Origin: an uncultured Bacilli bacterium
Lineage (GTDB): Bacteria > Bacillota_I > Bacilli_A > RF39 > UBA660
NCBI GenBank assembly: GCA_910577505.1
Contig: CAJTLN010000003.1
Location: 312,029 to 376,028, forward strand
Length of the DNA: 64,000 nt
Direction: 5' to 3'
Shown here: one piece after another, positions 25,234-34,917 of the stretch
Layout: every line of letters starts with the position of its first letter
How positions within the stretch are numbered: position 1 is the stretch's first letter
Made by a program: the position numbers and the translations under genes
Notes under the pieces: generated by a model
Database searches by the model: none
Told to the model about the DNA's origin: nothing
The model's input: only the letters and a program-made list of their open reading frames with translations

Positions 25234-25913
25234 ATTATATCACCTTCATTAATAGATACATTTAATCCCCATATATCTTTAATAGCATTTTCATCAGCTT
25301 GAATTGCTTCATAGTTAAAACTTAATTTATATTCATAATCATTGTAATCCTCATAACAATTGGATTTTGAAATTAAATCATTACGTAAAGATATACTTTC
25401 TAGAATTTGAATACTTGAATTAGGAGTTAGGACATTATTGTAATAATACCATCCATCTGGACCTTTTATAAAATTATTCCAAGTAGAAGTCCAGTTTTTT
25501 GTTACAATAGATTCTCCATTTATGATATTACTTAAAGTATATTTTTGAGAATTTTCACTATATATTTTAGAACGACATTCATTCAAATTTTGGGAATCGT
25601 TTATATTAATTCCTATGCTATTGGTATTAGAAGAATTTACAATATTATCATTATTACTTTCTCTCTCACTCCAAAGTTCATTGTAATTAATTCTTATTAC
25701 TACAGGAGTATTGTCTTTATTTAAAATGTTAACTTTTTTTGTTCCCCAGTCATTATCGAATTCTTCATTTAATTCGATATCATAAGCCGATGTTTTAAAC
25801 TTATTTTCAAAAGTTCCTCTTAGATAAAAATATGCATATGTAAAGCCAATAGTAAAAATAAATATTATTAATATAATGAAAATGCTAGGTTTTATTTTTC
25901 TTAATTTATTCAT
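25221..25913 (-). CDS. Second TasA/BsaA-like protein, divergent
   Basis: 230 residues. Hydrophobic N-terminal segment (10-28), then YAYFYLRGTFENKFKTSAYD and IELNEEFD, lining up with the same region of the other TasA-like protein. The mature part keeps the beta-sandwich opening (VNILNKDNTPVVIRINYNELW) and end (YKLSFNYEAIQADENAIKDIW) but is otherwise diverged. It may be a minor subunit, as TapA is for TasA, though it shows no TapA likeness. It overlaps the sipW start by 13 bases. Confidence 0.8.
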   Translation of the reverse strand: MNKLRKIKPSIFIILIIFIFTIGFTYAYFYLRGTFENKFKTSAYDIELNEEFDNDWGTKKVNILNKDNTPVVIRINYNELWSERESNNDNIVNSSNTNSIGININDSQNLNECRSKIYSENSQKYTLSNIINGESIVTKNWTSTWNNFIKGPDGWYYYNNVLTPNSSIQILESISLRNDLISKSNCYEDYNDYEYKLSFNYEAIQADENAIKDIWGLNVSINEGDIIWAF

Positions 25914-25932
25914 TGCTATACTCCTTTCTTTA

Positions 25933-28900
25933 TTAATTTTTTATCCAGGTAGCAATATAGATAATTTCGTTATTTTCATCGGCATCAGAAGAACTTATTT
26001 TAGGATTTACTGTTGGAGCCCAGCCCATAAAAGTATATCCAGTACGTTCTAAATAGCCATTATAATCAGGAGTTTCACTTTCCTCTTTGAGATTACCATA
26101 TTTTAAGTCACCAAAGACGAGACCATCTGCTCCATCTTTATAAATTACCGAATAACGTGGTAACATACTAGTAACGGTTAACTTTCCAAATATTTTAGTT
26201 ATTGTATAATTTGATTCAACTTCTGGATTTGAAAAAATAATATTAAAGGTATTGCTACTTGTACCAACGTTTGATTGTGAACCATTAGTTATACAACGGT
26301 AAGTATCTTTAGAAGCAAAACTACCACTTACTACTACACACTCATCATTTGTTAGAGGATATGAATCATATTCTTTAGTTGATGTACCGCTTCTAATAGT
26401 AATATTACGTTTATTAATTATTAGTTCTCCCTTATTGATATTTAGTTCATATTTAGATTTGTCAACACCATCTTTCCAGACTACTTTTGGATTTATCTCA
26501 TATGTTCCAACATTTATAAATGGACCATCTGGTGGAATTAATTCAAATAAGTTTTCATACTCTTGATTACTAATAAAATAAGTCATTTCATAATTATCTA
26601 AACCATCATATTCTTTAGAATAATCTTCAATATCTATGTAAATTTGAATATGTTCATTTCTAACTTTATTTTCAACGCGTCCATCAGAATGATAGAATCC
26701 TTTTTTACGATAGCTATTTTTAAAATTTATTTTATAATTTTGACCAAGTTCAATGTTAATTAAATCGTTATTATTTATTTTTGTTGTATTATTTTCATTT
26801 GATAAAGTTATTTCTTTTAAGGTATATTCTTGAGGGATAACTTCACTTATTTTATAAGAATTTGGTTTTAAATAAATTGTTGTACATTCATTATTAGAAA
26901 GATTTATCCATGAATCATAAGAGTCATTATCTGTAATGTGAAATTGAAAAGTTTTTAAATCATTACTATTTATCTCTTTACATATTTGAAGATGAGATTG
27001 AATATTAATAGACGCAGTATCTGTATAATCTATTGTTGTATCTAATTCATAATAATTATCGGCTAAAGCACCAATTATTTCTACTTCATTATCTATGATA
27101 CCTTGGTCATCTTCACTTACAATATATTTAGAAGGTATTTCAATACTAGAATGAGGATCTATACTTGGAATTTCTACTAAATTAATGGTTTTAATAATAT
27201 AATCTTCTACACAAGGATTAGTTGTATCTGCAAGGCAACTTAAAACTTTCTTATAAAATTCTGCTCTTTTATTTTTTTCTTCAACCATAACATTCTTTAT
27301 TGGATAATCAGCATTATTTGTAATTGTTATGTTATAGTAGACAATATCTCCTGGACGATAGTAGTCTTGGTTGTTAATAATTTCTTTTTCTATTGTAGGT
27401 ATAAATGTACCGTTTTGAATTTTCCATTCACCATATACTATTACGTCATTATTTGGCATAATAAATTGTGATTCTTTATACCAACCTAAGAATTTATAAC
27501 CTGCTACTGAATTAGGATAATCTAACGTTACTTTTTCTCCAGGATGATATTCCTTACTTATTGGTAAAAGAGTATCACTGTTTGGTGGTAATACAGTATC
27601 ATAAAAGCGATATTCTACTTTATATGTTACTGGTTCAAATGAACCTTTTATAACGATATTTTTCTCTGGCATTATAAAAGTCTGATCATCATTAATTATT
27701 ACTTCTGTAGACTTCCAACCTAAAAATCTATATCCATTAAAAATATCACCTTCTGTTAGAGAATCTAATTTAACAAAACTATCTGGATAATAACTTTTTT
27801 CTTGTGGAATTATATATCCTTCTGGTATATTTCCTTCTATTTCATAAGAAACATTATATATATCACGTTTAGAAAATGAACCTTTAAATGTAATGTTATG
27901 ATTTGGCATTATAAATTTATTATCTGATACATTAATATCTTCAGTAGTCCAACCTGTAAAATTATAACCTTCTAAAATTGGAATTAGGGCAACATTAACA
28001 GAGGTGTTTTGAGCATAACTCATTGCTTGTGGTAGTGCTGGTGCATTATCTGGTATTTCTCCAGTATATTCATAGTTAACGTTATATAAAGGGACATTAT
28101 CTTTTCCCATCCATGCATGAACTGTATTGGAAAGTTTTGTACTATCTTTTTCATTAGCTATACCAAAATTGTAAAAATCACGACGTTGCTCTACTTCTTT
28201 TGTTTCTGGGTCATCTACAGTTTGTGGTGTTATTGTTTTAATACCAATAGTTAATTTACAACCAGCTTGTAAGTTTTTTACTTTAAATGATATAGTTCTA
28301 GTATTTTCATCGTAACGAAGACCATGATAATTATATTTATAATCTTCGTTTGGAATAGTTTCTTTATAAATCTTACTTGTTAATTGATCTGGTGATCTAA
28401 AATACAATCTTAATTTATTACTTTGAGGAGTTAATATTGTGGATAATATATTGCCAAGATTGTTTTCATCAAATGTATAGCCGTTAATTATTTTGTCAGA
28501 AGCTGTTACTGACACTTCTTTGCCTGATATTCCCCTTCTAATTTCTGAATCTTTTATCATTTCCTCTTCTATGTCATACCATTCTACTTTATATTCAATA
28601 CTATCTTCTTTATAAATTGCATTATAAATTATATTTAAATTTTTATCGTATGATGGTTCACTCCATCTTTCGAATGTGTATCCATCGCGAGTTGGTTCTA
28701 TACCGATTATATCTGAAGATAAAAATTCACCCCAGTTTGTTTCAAATATAGATAGTGTTGAACCATCCCAATCTTTCCATATAAATTGTCTTTTATCATT
28801 TGAAGTTAAACCGTCATCAATTACTGCACCTGAACAAACATTACTAGAGTCATCTCTACTTACAGCACCAAAAGTATTATCACTGGTTGTTACAAAACCA

Positions 28901-29172
28901 TTAAAGATTAAACCTTCAGGTAGTTTATCTTCAATATAAATATAGTCACTGGTTATTTCTGAACGAGTGTTATCATTTGATTCTAAGCCATACTTATCAA
29001 CACCATCATATGTTACTTCGAGATAATAAATTAATTCAGAATTAAATTCTACTTCAACATCATTGTCTAATTTAGCAGAAAGAGAAAATCCTATAATACT
29101 AGTTATTAAAATAATAATTAAAAATATAAATATTATTTTAAATTTATTTTTTATATTATCTTTTGTTAGCAT
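25933..29172 (-). CDS. Giant multidomain surface protein (InlB-type repeats, MBG domains)
   Basis: 1079 residues, second gene of the operon. N-terminal membrane segment (about 11-31). Several InlB B-type (Listeria-Bacteroides) repeats, at about 145-195, 362-433, 434-515, 516-585 and 1003-1079, with GYxFxGW and FIMPN turns. A DUF11-like domain lies at about 590-720 and a prealbumin-like segment near 728-800 (LKPNSYKISEVIPQEYTLKE). MBG-type domains with KEYDG/KEYDS occur at about 841-1000. No C-terminal anchor is visible; it may be held by its N-terminus or cut and incorporated. Likely a large adhesin or fibre component. Confidence 0.82.
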   Translation of the reverse strand: MLTKDNIKNKFKIIFIFLIIILITSIIGFSLSAKLDNDVEVEFNSELIYYLEVTYDGVDKYGLESNDNTRSEITSDYIYIEDKLPEGLIFNGFVTTSDNTFGAVSRDDSSNVCSGAVIDDGLTSNDKRQFIWKDWDGSTLSIFETNWGEFLSSDIIGIEPTRDGYTFERWSEPSYDKNLNIIYNAIYKEDSIEYKVEWYDIEEEMIKDSEIRRGISGKEVSVTASDKIINGYTFDENNLGNILSTILTPQSNKLRLYFRSPDQLTSKIYKETIPNEDYKYNYHGLRYDENTRTISFKVKNLQAGCKLTIGIKTITPQTVDDPETKEVEQRRDFYNFGIANEKDSTKLSNTVHAWMGKDNVPLYNVNYEYTGEIPDNAPALPQAMSYAQNTSVNVALIPILEGYNFTGWTTEDINVSDNKFIMPNHNITFKGSFSKRDIYNVSYEIEGNIPEGYIIPQEKSYYPDSFVKLDSLTEGDIFNGYRFLGWKSTEVIINDDQTFIMPEKNIVIKGSFEPVTYKVEYRFYDTVLPPNSDTLLPISKEYHPGEKVTLDYPNSVAGYKFLGWYKESQFIMPNNDVIVYGEWKIQNGTFIPTIEKEIINNQDYYRPGDIVYYNITITNNADYPIKNVMVEEKNKRAEFYKKVLSCLADTTNPCVEDYIIKTINLVEIPSIDPHSSIEIPSKYIVSEDDQGIIDNEVEIIGALADNYYELDTTIDYTDTASINIQSHLQICKEINSNDLKTFQFHITDNDSYDSWINLSNNECTTIYLKPNSYKISEVIPQEYTLKEITLSNENNTTKINNNDLINIELGQNYKINFKNSYRKKGFYHSDGRVENKVRNEHIQIYIDIEDYSKEYDGLDNYEMTYFISNQEYENLFELIPPDGPFINVGTYEINPKVVWKDGVDKSKYELNINKGELIINKRNITIRSGTSTKEYDSYPLTNDECVVVSGSFASKDTYRCITNGSQSNVGTSSNTFNIIFSNPEVESNYTITKIFGKLTVTSMLPRYSVIYKDGADGLVFGDLKYGNLKEESETPDYNGYLERTGYTFMGWAPTVNPKISSSDADENNEIIYIATWIKN

Positions 29173-29195
29173 TTACATTTTCCTTTCTATTTAAA

Positions 29196-32100
29196 TTATT
29201 CAATTATATATGGATTATTTGGAGTTCCATTCCCACTTAAATAACCTATATTATTTTTTAAAGATATAACAGGAATTACATACTGAGAAGCACTTGGTGA
29301 ATTATAGTAGATATTACCTCCATAACCATATGTAATTGAAACTGAATTAGTACTAGTTACGTATCTATAAGGAGTCATTAACCAGTGAACTACAGATGTT
29401 CCAAGAATCTTTGTACTAGCAAGTTCTGCTTCTTTTTTAGTTAGTAATCCTATTGGATATTTAGACTTACCATTACCATTATCTTTACTTACAGTAAATC
29501 TATCATTAATATTCGGACAAGTTAGGGATGGGGTTCGACCATCATCAAAGAACAGATTTGTATTTCCTGTAACAGGACCCCCATTAGGGTTTAAATTTAT
29601 CCTATTAGATATATTACGATTATTACAGTAAACTGTGTCTTCTATACTATCAGTAAAATTTATTAAGTTATTTTCATACCATTCTTCTAAAGTTTCTTTA
29701 GCTCTTGAATTAGTTTTATTCGTTTCTTCATTGTAAAGAGCGGCATTTAGTAGATCATTAATTCCCCAGCCATTTGTTAATTCAAAATATTTTTTTCTAC
29801 TTGCTGAAGTATCCGTTATATAAAACAAAGTCTCACATACTCCTGTTTTATTTAAACAAGTATAATGATTATTAGATAATTTTGAATAAAATTTACTCCA
29901 TAGGTCAGCGGTTATAGTATCAACTAAATGATAATTTGTACCATCATATGTAAATGAATTTCCATATAAAATACCTGTTTCTGGATTATTGTCTAAATCT
30001 TCATATTTAATACCTGTATCTACAGAATCTTCTGTTATTATTTTTAAATTTGTACATGATGTTTTAGTATAATCTTCACATATATATTGACCATTAAAAT
30101 TTTTATAATTATTAAACCAATCGGACATTTTTAAATTTGATACATTTGTTAGAGTATATACTCCATTTGAATTTTTGGTATAGCCTTGACCAATTTTTAA
30201 GTCTTTATTAACATCTTCTATATCTTCACCATCATTTAAAAGTAAATTATAACCATAGTTTTTATCTGTTCCTGTTATATAAGTTAATTCGCTACATGAA
30301 GGTGTAGATGTGTAATAACAAGTATATAATCCCGTAAGACTCTCATAATCTGTCTTCCAATTTTTTTCATAAACAGGACTTCCATCTTTATTTTCTAAAT
30401 AATATTTACCATTTTCTTTTCTGTATGAATCGGAAAAATAACGATAGTTACTTCCTGTAATCATATAGTTCATTTTAAAAAAGGATTGACTAATATTTAT
30501 AGTTTTTGTTGCATAGTCTTCATTGTACATATAACCAACACTTGATAATGAATCATTATTATCATTAAAAGAGCTTTTAGGAGTAGATGAAATATCAGTA
30601 TTTTCACAAGATGTACCAGAAGTTGGTTTTCCATTATACAGAATTTTTACGCCACCTGTATCAGTAGTTCTAATTATTTTCCAACAACTATTAGCAAAAT
30701 AAACATTATTACCTGTTGAGTTATTATAATAATAAACCTTATATTCATCATTAATTGTAGATGAGAGAATATTAGCTCCATGAATACCACTTTCAGCATC
30801 ACTTTTTACTCTTTTCCACAAGGTTGCTTTTTCATGGATAGTTCCATCCATACTTTTTGAAATACTGTGATTAGTCCAAACTCCTCTAATTGTAATATCT
30901 TTTGAAGGCATTACAAATGTGTCATCATTTATTTTGGTTACATTTTCTTCTATTTCCCATCCTTTAAAAAGGTAACCTGGGCAACTCAATTCGTCATTTC
31001 TTTTTGTTACTATTTCAAAAGCACTATGATTTTCGTCTTCAATAGTTTTAAGACGACAATCTTTTGGTTCATTAGTATCATAAGTTATTTTATATTCTTT
31101 TTTGAGAACAGGAGTTTTTGATGAACTAATAACTTCTTCATTTGTATTTGGAATCTTACTTTTTATTTCTTCTTTAGTATTTGTTGGATAGAATCCATTA
31201 TTATTTATATATTTATCATTTAAGACTAGATTAATAGTCATTTTGGCATTTTTTCCTGTTCGAAATGAATCTCCTAAATTCCAAATAACTTTTTGTTTAC
31301 CATTTTCATTTTCTAGAGAGAATGTTCCAGTATCAGTCTTAATATCTTCAACACCATCTAAATGAAAATATTCATTATCAATAAAATCAGTTATTTCGAA
31401 ATATTCATAAATTTCTGGAGTCAAAGATGCTTCAAACAAAACATTGCTTAAATTTTCTGTACTAGCTAAAAATTGATTATCACTAATTTCAATTATTTCT
31501 TTTATGATTTCTTCACCCATCTCATATTGTATTCCTTCGATTAAAATATATGGAAATCTTTCTTTAAGATATTTATATTGTGATATTTGATTAGGAGTTT
31601 CGATATTAGGATATCCATCAGTTAAAAATAAAACTACTAATTCTCTATATTGATTATATTGATAATTATTTAAAATTGTTTCTACATTTTTTAAAGCAAT
31701 ATTATAATTTGTTGCACCCATAGTAGTTAGATTTTCTATGTGATTTATTAAAAATTCACTATCATTAGTTAAGTCTGATATTATTTCTGAATCTGTATCA
31801 AAAGTTATTAAGGCAACTTTATTGTTTGAATCTGAAAGAATATAATTTGTTAATTCAATAGCATCTTTTTTTACTTTATCTAGTTTACTTCCAGACATAC
31901 TACCAGATATATCTAAAACAAAAATTATATCTTTATTTTTTTCATTAGTTTTTATTTTAGTTGATAAATCTAAGGTTACCTGGGCTTTATTTATATCAAT
32001 CCAGTTGGCACTTTTGTCAATATGCCAACTACCGCCTTCTTCACTAAACCAATCACTTGAATTAATGTCAACATGTTTTACTTCTTCTGTATATATACCT

Positions 32101-32285
32101 GCTTTATAAAGTAAGGCTTTTACACTTCTTTCAATTAAATTTTTACCTGTTACAAAATATACAATTGTATTTAGTAAAATTATTGATGTTATAACTATTA
32201 ATGCTTTTTTCCATGTTCTGTTAGTAAATAATTTTAACTTATATTTTATATCGTTTTTGTTTATTTTTTTCTTTTGATTCATCAT
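29196..32285 (-). CDS. vWA-domain adhesin-like surface protein, first gene of the SipW operon
   Basis: 1029 residues. One membrane helix near the N-terminus (28-46), then a von Willebrand A domain (about 119-300) with an intact MIDAS: DISGS at 125-129 and LFLTDGYPN. An InlB-like repeat follows (about 395-465, GYLFKGWEIEEN). Three units with paired cysteines come next (YTCYYTSTPSC near 655, YICEDYTKTSC near 733, YTCLNKTGVC near 812). The C-terminal domain (about 900-1029: HWLMTPYRY, VIPVISLKN, GTPNNPYIIE) recalls DUF6273-like or C-type-lectin-like folds. vWA tips are typical of pilus adhesins. The start follows AATAGGGCGATTAT. Confidence 0.82.
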   Translation of the reverse strand: MMNQKKKINKNDIKYKLKLFTNRTWKKALIVITSIILLNTIVYFVTGKNLIERSVKALLYKAGIYTEEVKHVDINSSDWFSEEGGSWHIDKSANWIDINKAQVTLDLSTKIKTNEKNKDIIFVLDISGSMSGSKLDKVKKDAIELTNYILSDSNNKVALITFDTDSEIISDLTNDSEFLINHIENLTTMGATNYNIALKNVETILNNYQYNQYRELVVLFLTDGYPNIETPNQISQYKYLKERFPYILIEGIQYEMGEEIIKEIIEISDNQFLASTENLSNVLFEASLTPEIYEYFEITDFIDNEYFHLDGVEDIKTDTGTFSLENENGKQKVIWNLGDSFRTGKNAKMTINLVLNDKYINNNGFYPTNTKEEIKSKIPNTNEEVISSSKTPVLKKEYKITYDTNEPKDCRLKTIEDENHSAFEIVTKRNDELSCPGYLFKGWEIEENVTKINDDTFVMPSKDITIRGVWTNHSISKSMDGTIHEKATLWKRVKSDAESGIHGANILSSTINDEYKVYYYNNSTGNNVYFANSCWKIIRTTDTGGVKILYNGKPTSGTSCENTDISSTPKSSFNDNNDSLSSVGYMYNEDYATKTINISQSFFKMNYMITGSNYRYFSDSYRKENGKYYLENKDGSPVYEKNWKTDYESLTGLYTCYYTSTPSCSELTYITGTDKNYGYNLLLNDGEDIEDVNKDLKIGQGYTKNSNGVYTLTNVSNLKMSDWFNNYKNFNGQYICEDYTKTSCTNLKIITEDSVDTGIKYEDLDNNPETGILYGNSFTYDGTNYHLVDTITADLWSKFYSKLSNNHYTCLNKTGVCETLFYITDTSASRKKYFELTNGWGINDLLNAALYNEETNKTNSRAKETLEEWYENNLINFTDSIEDTVYCNNRNISNRINLNPNGGPVTGNTNLFFDDGRTPSLTCPNINDRFTVSKDNGNGKSKYPIGLLTKKEAELASTKILGTSVVHWLMTPYRYVTSTNSVSITYGYGGNIYYNSPSASQYVIPVISLKNNIGYLSGNGTPNNPYIIE

Positions 32286-32364
32286 ATAATCGCCCTATTC
32301 CTTAAGATAGATAGTTTTATACTATATAGTTTGAACATTTTTTTAGAAATTATTAACAAATAAA

Positions 32365-32391
32365 AAAGAGTTGATTTTCAACTCTTTATTT
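32365..32391 (-). terminator. Terminator of the NifU-like/GGGtGRT operon
   Basis: Stem AAAGAGTTGA/TCAACTCTTT with T6 on the minus strand. Confidence 0.75.
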
Positions 32392-33384
32392 ACAAGATTC
32401 TTCGACAGCAACAGCTATTGAAACAGTTGCACCTACCATAGGGTTATTTCCCATTCCAATTAAGCCCATCATTTCAACATGAGCTGGTACTGATGATGAT
32501 CCAGCGAATTGGGCATCTGAATGCATTCTTCCCATAGTATCTGTCATACCATATGATGCAGGTCCTGCTGCCATATTATCTGGGTGAAGAGTTCTTCCTG
32601 TTCCACCGCCTGATGCAACTGAGAAATATTTCTTACCTTGTTCAATACATTCTTTTTTATATGTTCCAGCAACTGGATGTTGGAAACGTGTTGGGTTTGT
32701 TGAGTTACCAGTGATAGAAACGTCAACGCCTTCCATATGCATTATTGCAACACCTTCACGGACATCGTTAGCACCATAACATCTAACTTTACTTCTTTCA
32801 CCATCTGAATATTTAATTTCTTCTACTATATTTACTTTACCTGTAAAGAAATCAAAGTCAGTTCTAACATAAGTAAAACCATTAATTCTTGAGATTACTT
32901 GTGCAGCATCTTTTCCTAAACCATTTAAAATAACTCTTAATGGTTCTTTTCTTACTTTGTTTGCTGAAGCTGCAATACCAATAGCTCCTTCAGCAGCTGC
33001 GAATGATTCATGTCCTGCTAAGAAAGCAAAGCATTTTGTTTCTTCTGATAATAGCATAGATGCTAAATTACCATGTCCTAAACCAACTTTACGATCGTCA
33101 GCAACAGATCCTGGGATACAAAATGCTTGCAATCCTTCACCAATTGCTTTAGCTGCTTCTGAGGCTTTAGTTCTACCTGATTTTATTGCAATTGCTGCTC
33201 CTAATGTATATGCCCAGCATGCATTTTCAAAGCAAATAGGTTGAACGCCTTTTACTATTTCATATGGATCAAATCCTTTTTCTTTACAAATATTTCTTGC
33301 ATCGTCAAAATCTTTTATACCATATTTTTCCATTACTGGTTTAATTTGTTCTATTCTTCTTTCATAACTTTCAAATAACGCCAT
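32386..33384 (-). CDS. GGGtGRT protein
   Basis: 332 residues. The protein carries the motif that names the family (ASGGGTGRTLHPDNMAAG), with MALFESYERRIEQI at the start and GSSSVPAHVEMMGLIGMGN near the end. The family is found in anaerobic Firmicutes and Fusobacteria next to a NifU-like protein; its biochemical role is unknown to me, with links to Fe-S or sulfur metabolism suspected from context. Here it follows the NifU-like gene by 14 bases. The start follows GGGAGGAGGAAAATT. Confidence 0.9.
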   Translation of the reverse strand: MALFESYERRIEQIKPVMEKYGIKDFDDARNICKEKGFDPYEIVKGVQPICFENACWAYTLGAAIAIKSGRTKASEAAKAIGEGLQAFCIPGSVADDRKVGLGHGNLASMLLSEETKCFAFLAGHESFAAAEGAIGIAASANKVRKEPLRVILNGLGKDAAQVISRINGFTYVRTDFDFFTGKVNIVEEIKYSDGERSKVRCYGANDVREGVAIMHMEGVDVSITGNSTNPTRFQHPVAGTYKKECIEQGKKYFSVASGGGTGRTLHPDNMAAGPASYGMTDTMGRMHSDAQFAGSSSVPAHVEMMGLIGMGNNPMVGATVSIAVAVEESCK

Positions 33385-33398
33385 AATTTTCCTCCTCC

Positions 33399-34091
33399 CT
33401 ATTCATTTCTAGGATCTATCTTTTTAACAGCTTCATTAAATCTTCCGTAAGTTCCGCTTGCTTTTTCGATAGCTTCCATTGGATCAATACCTGCTTTGAT
33501 ATTTTCCATCATTTTTCCTAAGTTTACATATTTATATCCGATGATTGTATCATCTTTATCTAGACCTATTTCAACAATATATCCTTCGGCAAGTTCAAGA
33601 TATCTAGGTCCTTTTACTTTTGTACTATAAATTGTTCCTACTTGACTACGATGACCTTTTCCTAAGTCTTCTAGGCCAGCTCCGATAGATAAACCACCTT
33701 CACTAAATGCAGATTGACTACGACCATAAACAATTTGTAAGAATAATTCACGCATCGCAGTATTAATTGCATCACAAACTAAATCTGTATTTAGTGCTTC
33801 TAAAATAGTTTTACCCACTAGAATTTCTCCAGCCATAGCAGCACTATGAGTCATTCCTGAGCAACCAATTGTTTCTACTAATGCTTCTTCTATTATTCCT
33901 TCTTTTATATTTAATGTTAATTTACATGCGCCTTGTTGTGGAGCACACCACCCGATACCATGTGTTAAACCAGAAATATCTTTTATTTCTTTAGCTTTTA
34001 CCCATTTTCCTTCTTCAGGAATAGGTGCTGGTCCATGGTCTACACCTTTAGCAACTTTGCACATATTTTCTACTTCTTTTGTGTATATCAT
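33399..34091 (-). CDS. NifU-like iron-sulfur cluster scaffold-type protein
   Basis: 230 residues. Cysteines are placed as in IscU/NifU N-terminal scaffolds: GWCAPQQGACKLTLNI and VETIGCSGMTHSAAMAGEIL. The C-terminal half (LELAEGYIVEIGLDKDD; KYVNLGKMMENIKAGIDP) is specific to the form that accompanies GGGtGRT. Likely holds or senses an Fe-S cluster. The start has a strong AGGAGGGTAATAG site. With the orphan sufB at 18.4 kb it makes two separate Fe-S loci in the window. Confidence 0.85.
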   Translation of the reverse strand: MIYTKEVENMCKVAKGVDHGPAPIPEEGKWVKAKEIKDISGLTHGIGWCAPQQGACKLTLNIKEGIIEEALVETIGCSGMTHSAAMAGEILVGKTILEALNTDLVCDAINTAMRELFLQIVYGRSQSAFSEGGLSIGAGLEDLGKGHRSQVGTIYSTKVKGPRYLELAEGYIVEIGLDKDDTIIGYKYVNLGKMMENIKAGIDPMEAIEKASGTYGRFNEAVKKIDPRNE

Positions 34092-34114
34092 CTATTACCC
34101 TCCTATACCATCTA

Positions 34115-34123
34115 ATTATATCA
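34115..34123 (-). promoter_or_regulatory. Extended -10 promoter of the NifU-like/GGGtGRT operon
   Basis: Minus strand TGATATAAT, 24 bases upstream of the start; the -35 region is weak. Confidence 0.45.
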
Positions 34124-34136
34124 AAACTAATGTAAA

Positions 34137-34162
34137 AAAGGAATGTTTTACATTCCTTTAAT
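34137..34162 (-). terminator. Terminator of the kinase-like/PP2C cluster
   Basis: Stem AAAGGAATGT/ACATTCCTTT and T6 on the minus strand. Confidence 0.75.
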
Positions 34163-34171
34163 AAGATATTT

Positions 34172-34903
34172 TTATCTGTTTAAATAATCAATTGGTCTTC
34201 TATATCCTCTTAATTTTTTTGACAAAGTTTTGACTGCTTTATTTGTCTCATCATAGCAATCAGAAAATAATTCTTTTACTTTTTCTATTGTTTCAAAATC
34301 ATTATGACTTGTTAGAGTTTGACATAATTGAGAAACTAAATATAAAATTTTAAACTGATTTTTATTAAATGGTAATCTTCCTGATACAAAAAAATATAAA
34401 TCTGGATCAATTAACACTATTCCACTTTTGTTGCATAAGCAGTTTTCGACTTTCATATCAGAAAGTTTGACATGATTTCTTGAAAGGATATTAGACAATT
34501 TAAATAGTTCATTGAGATTATCTAATAAATATTCTTTGTCTTCTTCTAGTAAATCAATATAATCTTTTTGAATCCAATAATATGTATATAAACTTATTCT
34601 GTATGGATATGAAGAAGTAAAATCATAATTCGGTTTAGTTTTAGATATAGATTCTATAAAATGATTATAATCAATTACTTGTGATTCACTATAATATCTT
34701 TCAATTAAATTAATAAAATGAGGATTATCGATAGATTTTAGAGTTTCAAACATCGACTGCGATATATTTATTTCGCTATTTTCAAAATACTTTTTGTACG
34801 CTATGCCATCTTCCCCTTTATATATACTAGCTGTTGTTCCAAATGAGGATGATTGGCTTATATTTAATTCTACTAAATTACCTTTACTGTCATAATATTT
34901 CAT
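34172..34903 (-). CDS. Divergent protein-kinase-like protein (paralogue 1)
   Basis: 243 residues, soluble. The layout recalls a eukaryotic-like kinase: AYKKYFENS gives a candidate ATP-binding Lys, LSDMKVENCLCNKSGIVLID replaces HRDxKxxN, and DPD (in LIDPDLY) stands for DFG. The catalytic Asp, Lys and Asn are kept but the N-lobe is short and lacks a clear glycine-rich loop. It is about the same length as the next gene's product and similar over the whole length (YDSKGN, NPHF/NPHL, LSDMK.EN, KKL.GY). It lies in a cluster with a PP2C phosphatase. Kinase activity is inferred. Confidence 0.65.
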   Translation of the reverse strand: MKYYDSKGNLVELNISQSSSFGTTASIYKGEDGIAYKKYFENSEINISQSMFETLKSIDNPHFINLIERYYSESQVIDYNHFIESISKTKPNYDFTSSYPYRISLYTYYWIQKDYIDLLEEDKEYLLDNLNELFKLSNILSRNHVKLSDMKVENCLCNKSGIVLIDPDLYFFVSGRLPFNKNQFKILYLVSQLCQTLTSHNDFETIEKVKELFSDCYDETNKAVKTLSKKLRGYRRPIDYLNR

Positions 34904-34917
34904 ATATTACCTTCCTT

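Noticed and set aside
32544..32726. 60-codon frame within the GGGtGRT gene
   Set aside because: Same-strand shadow in another frame of a strongly conserved gene.
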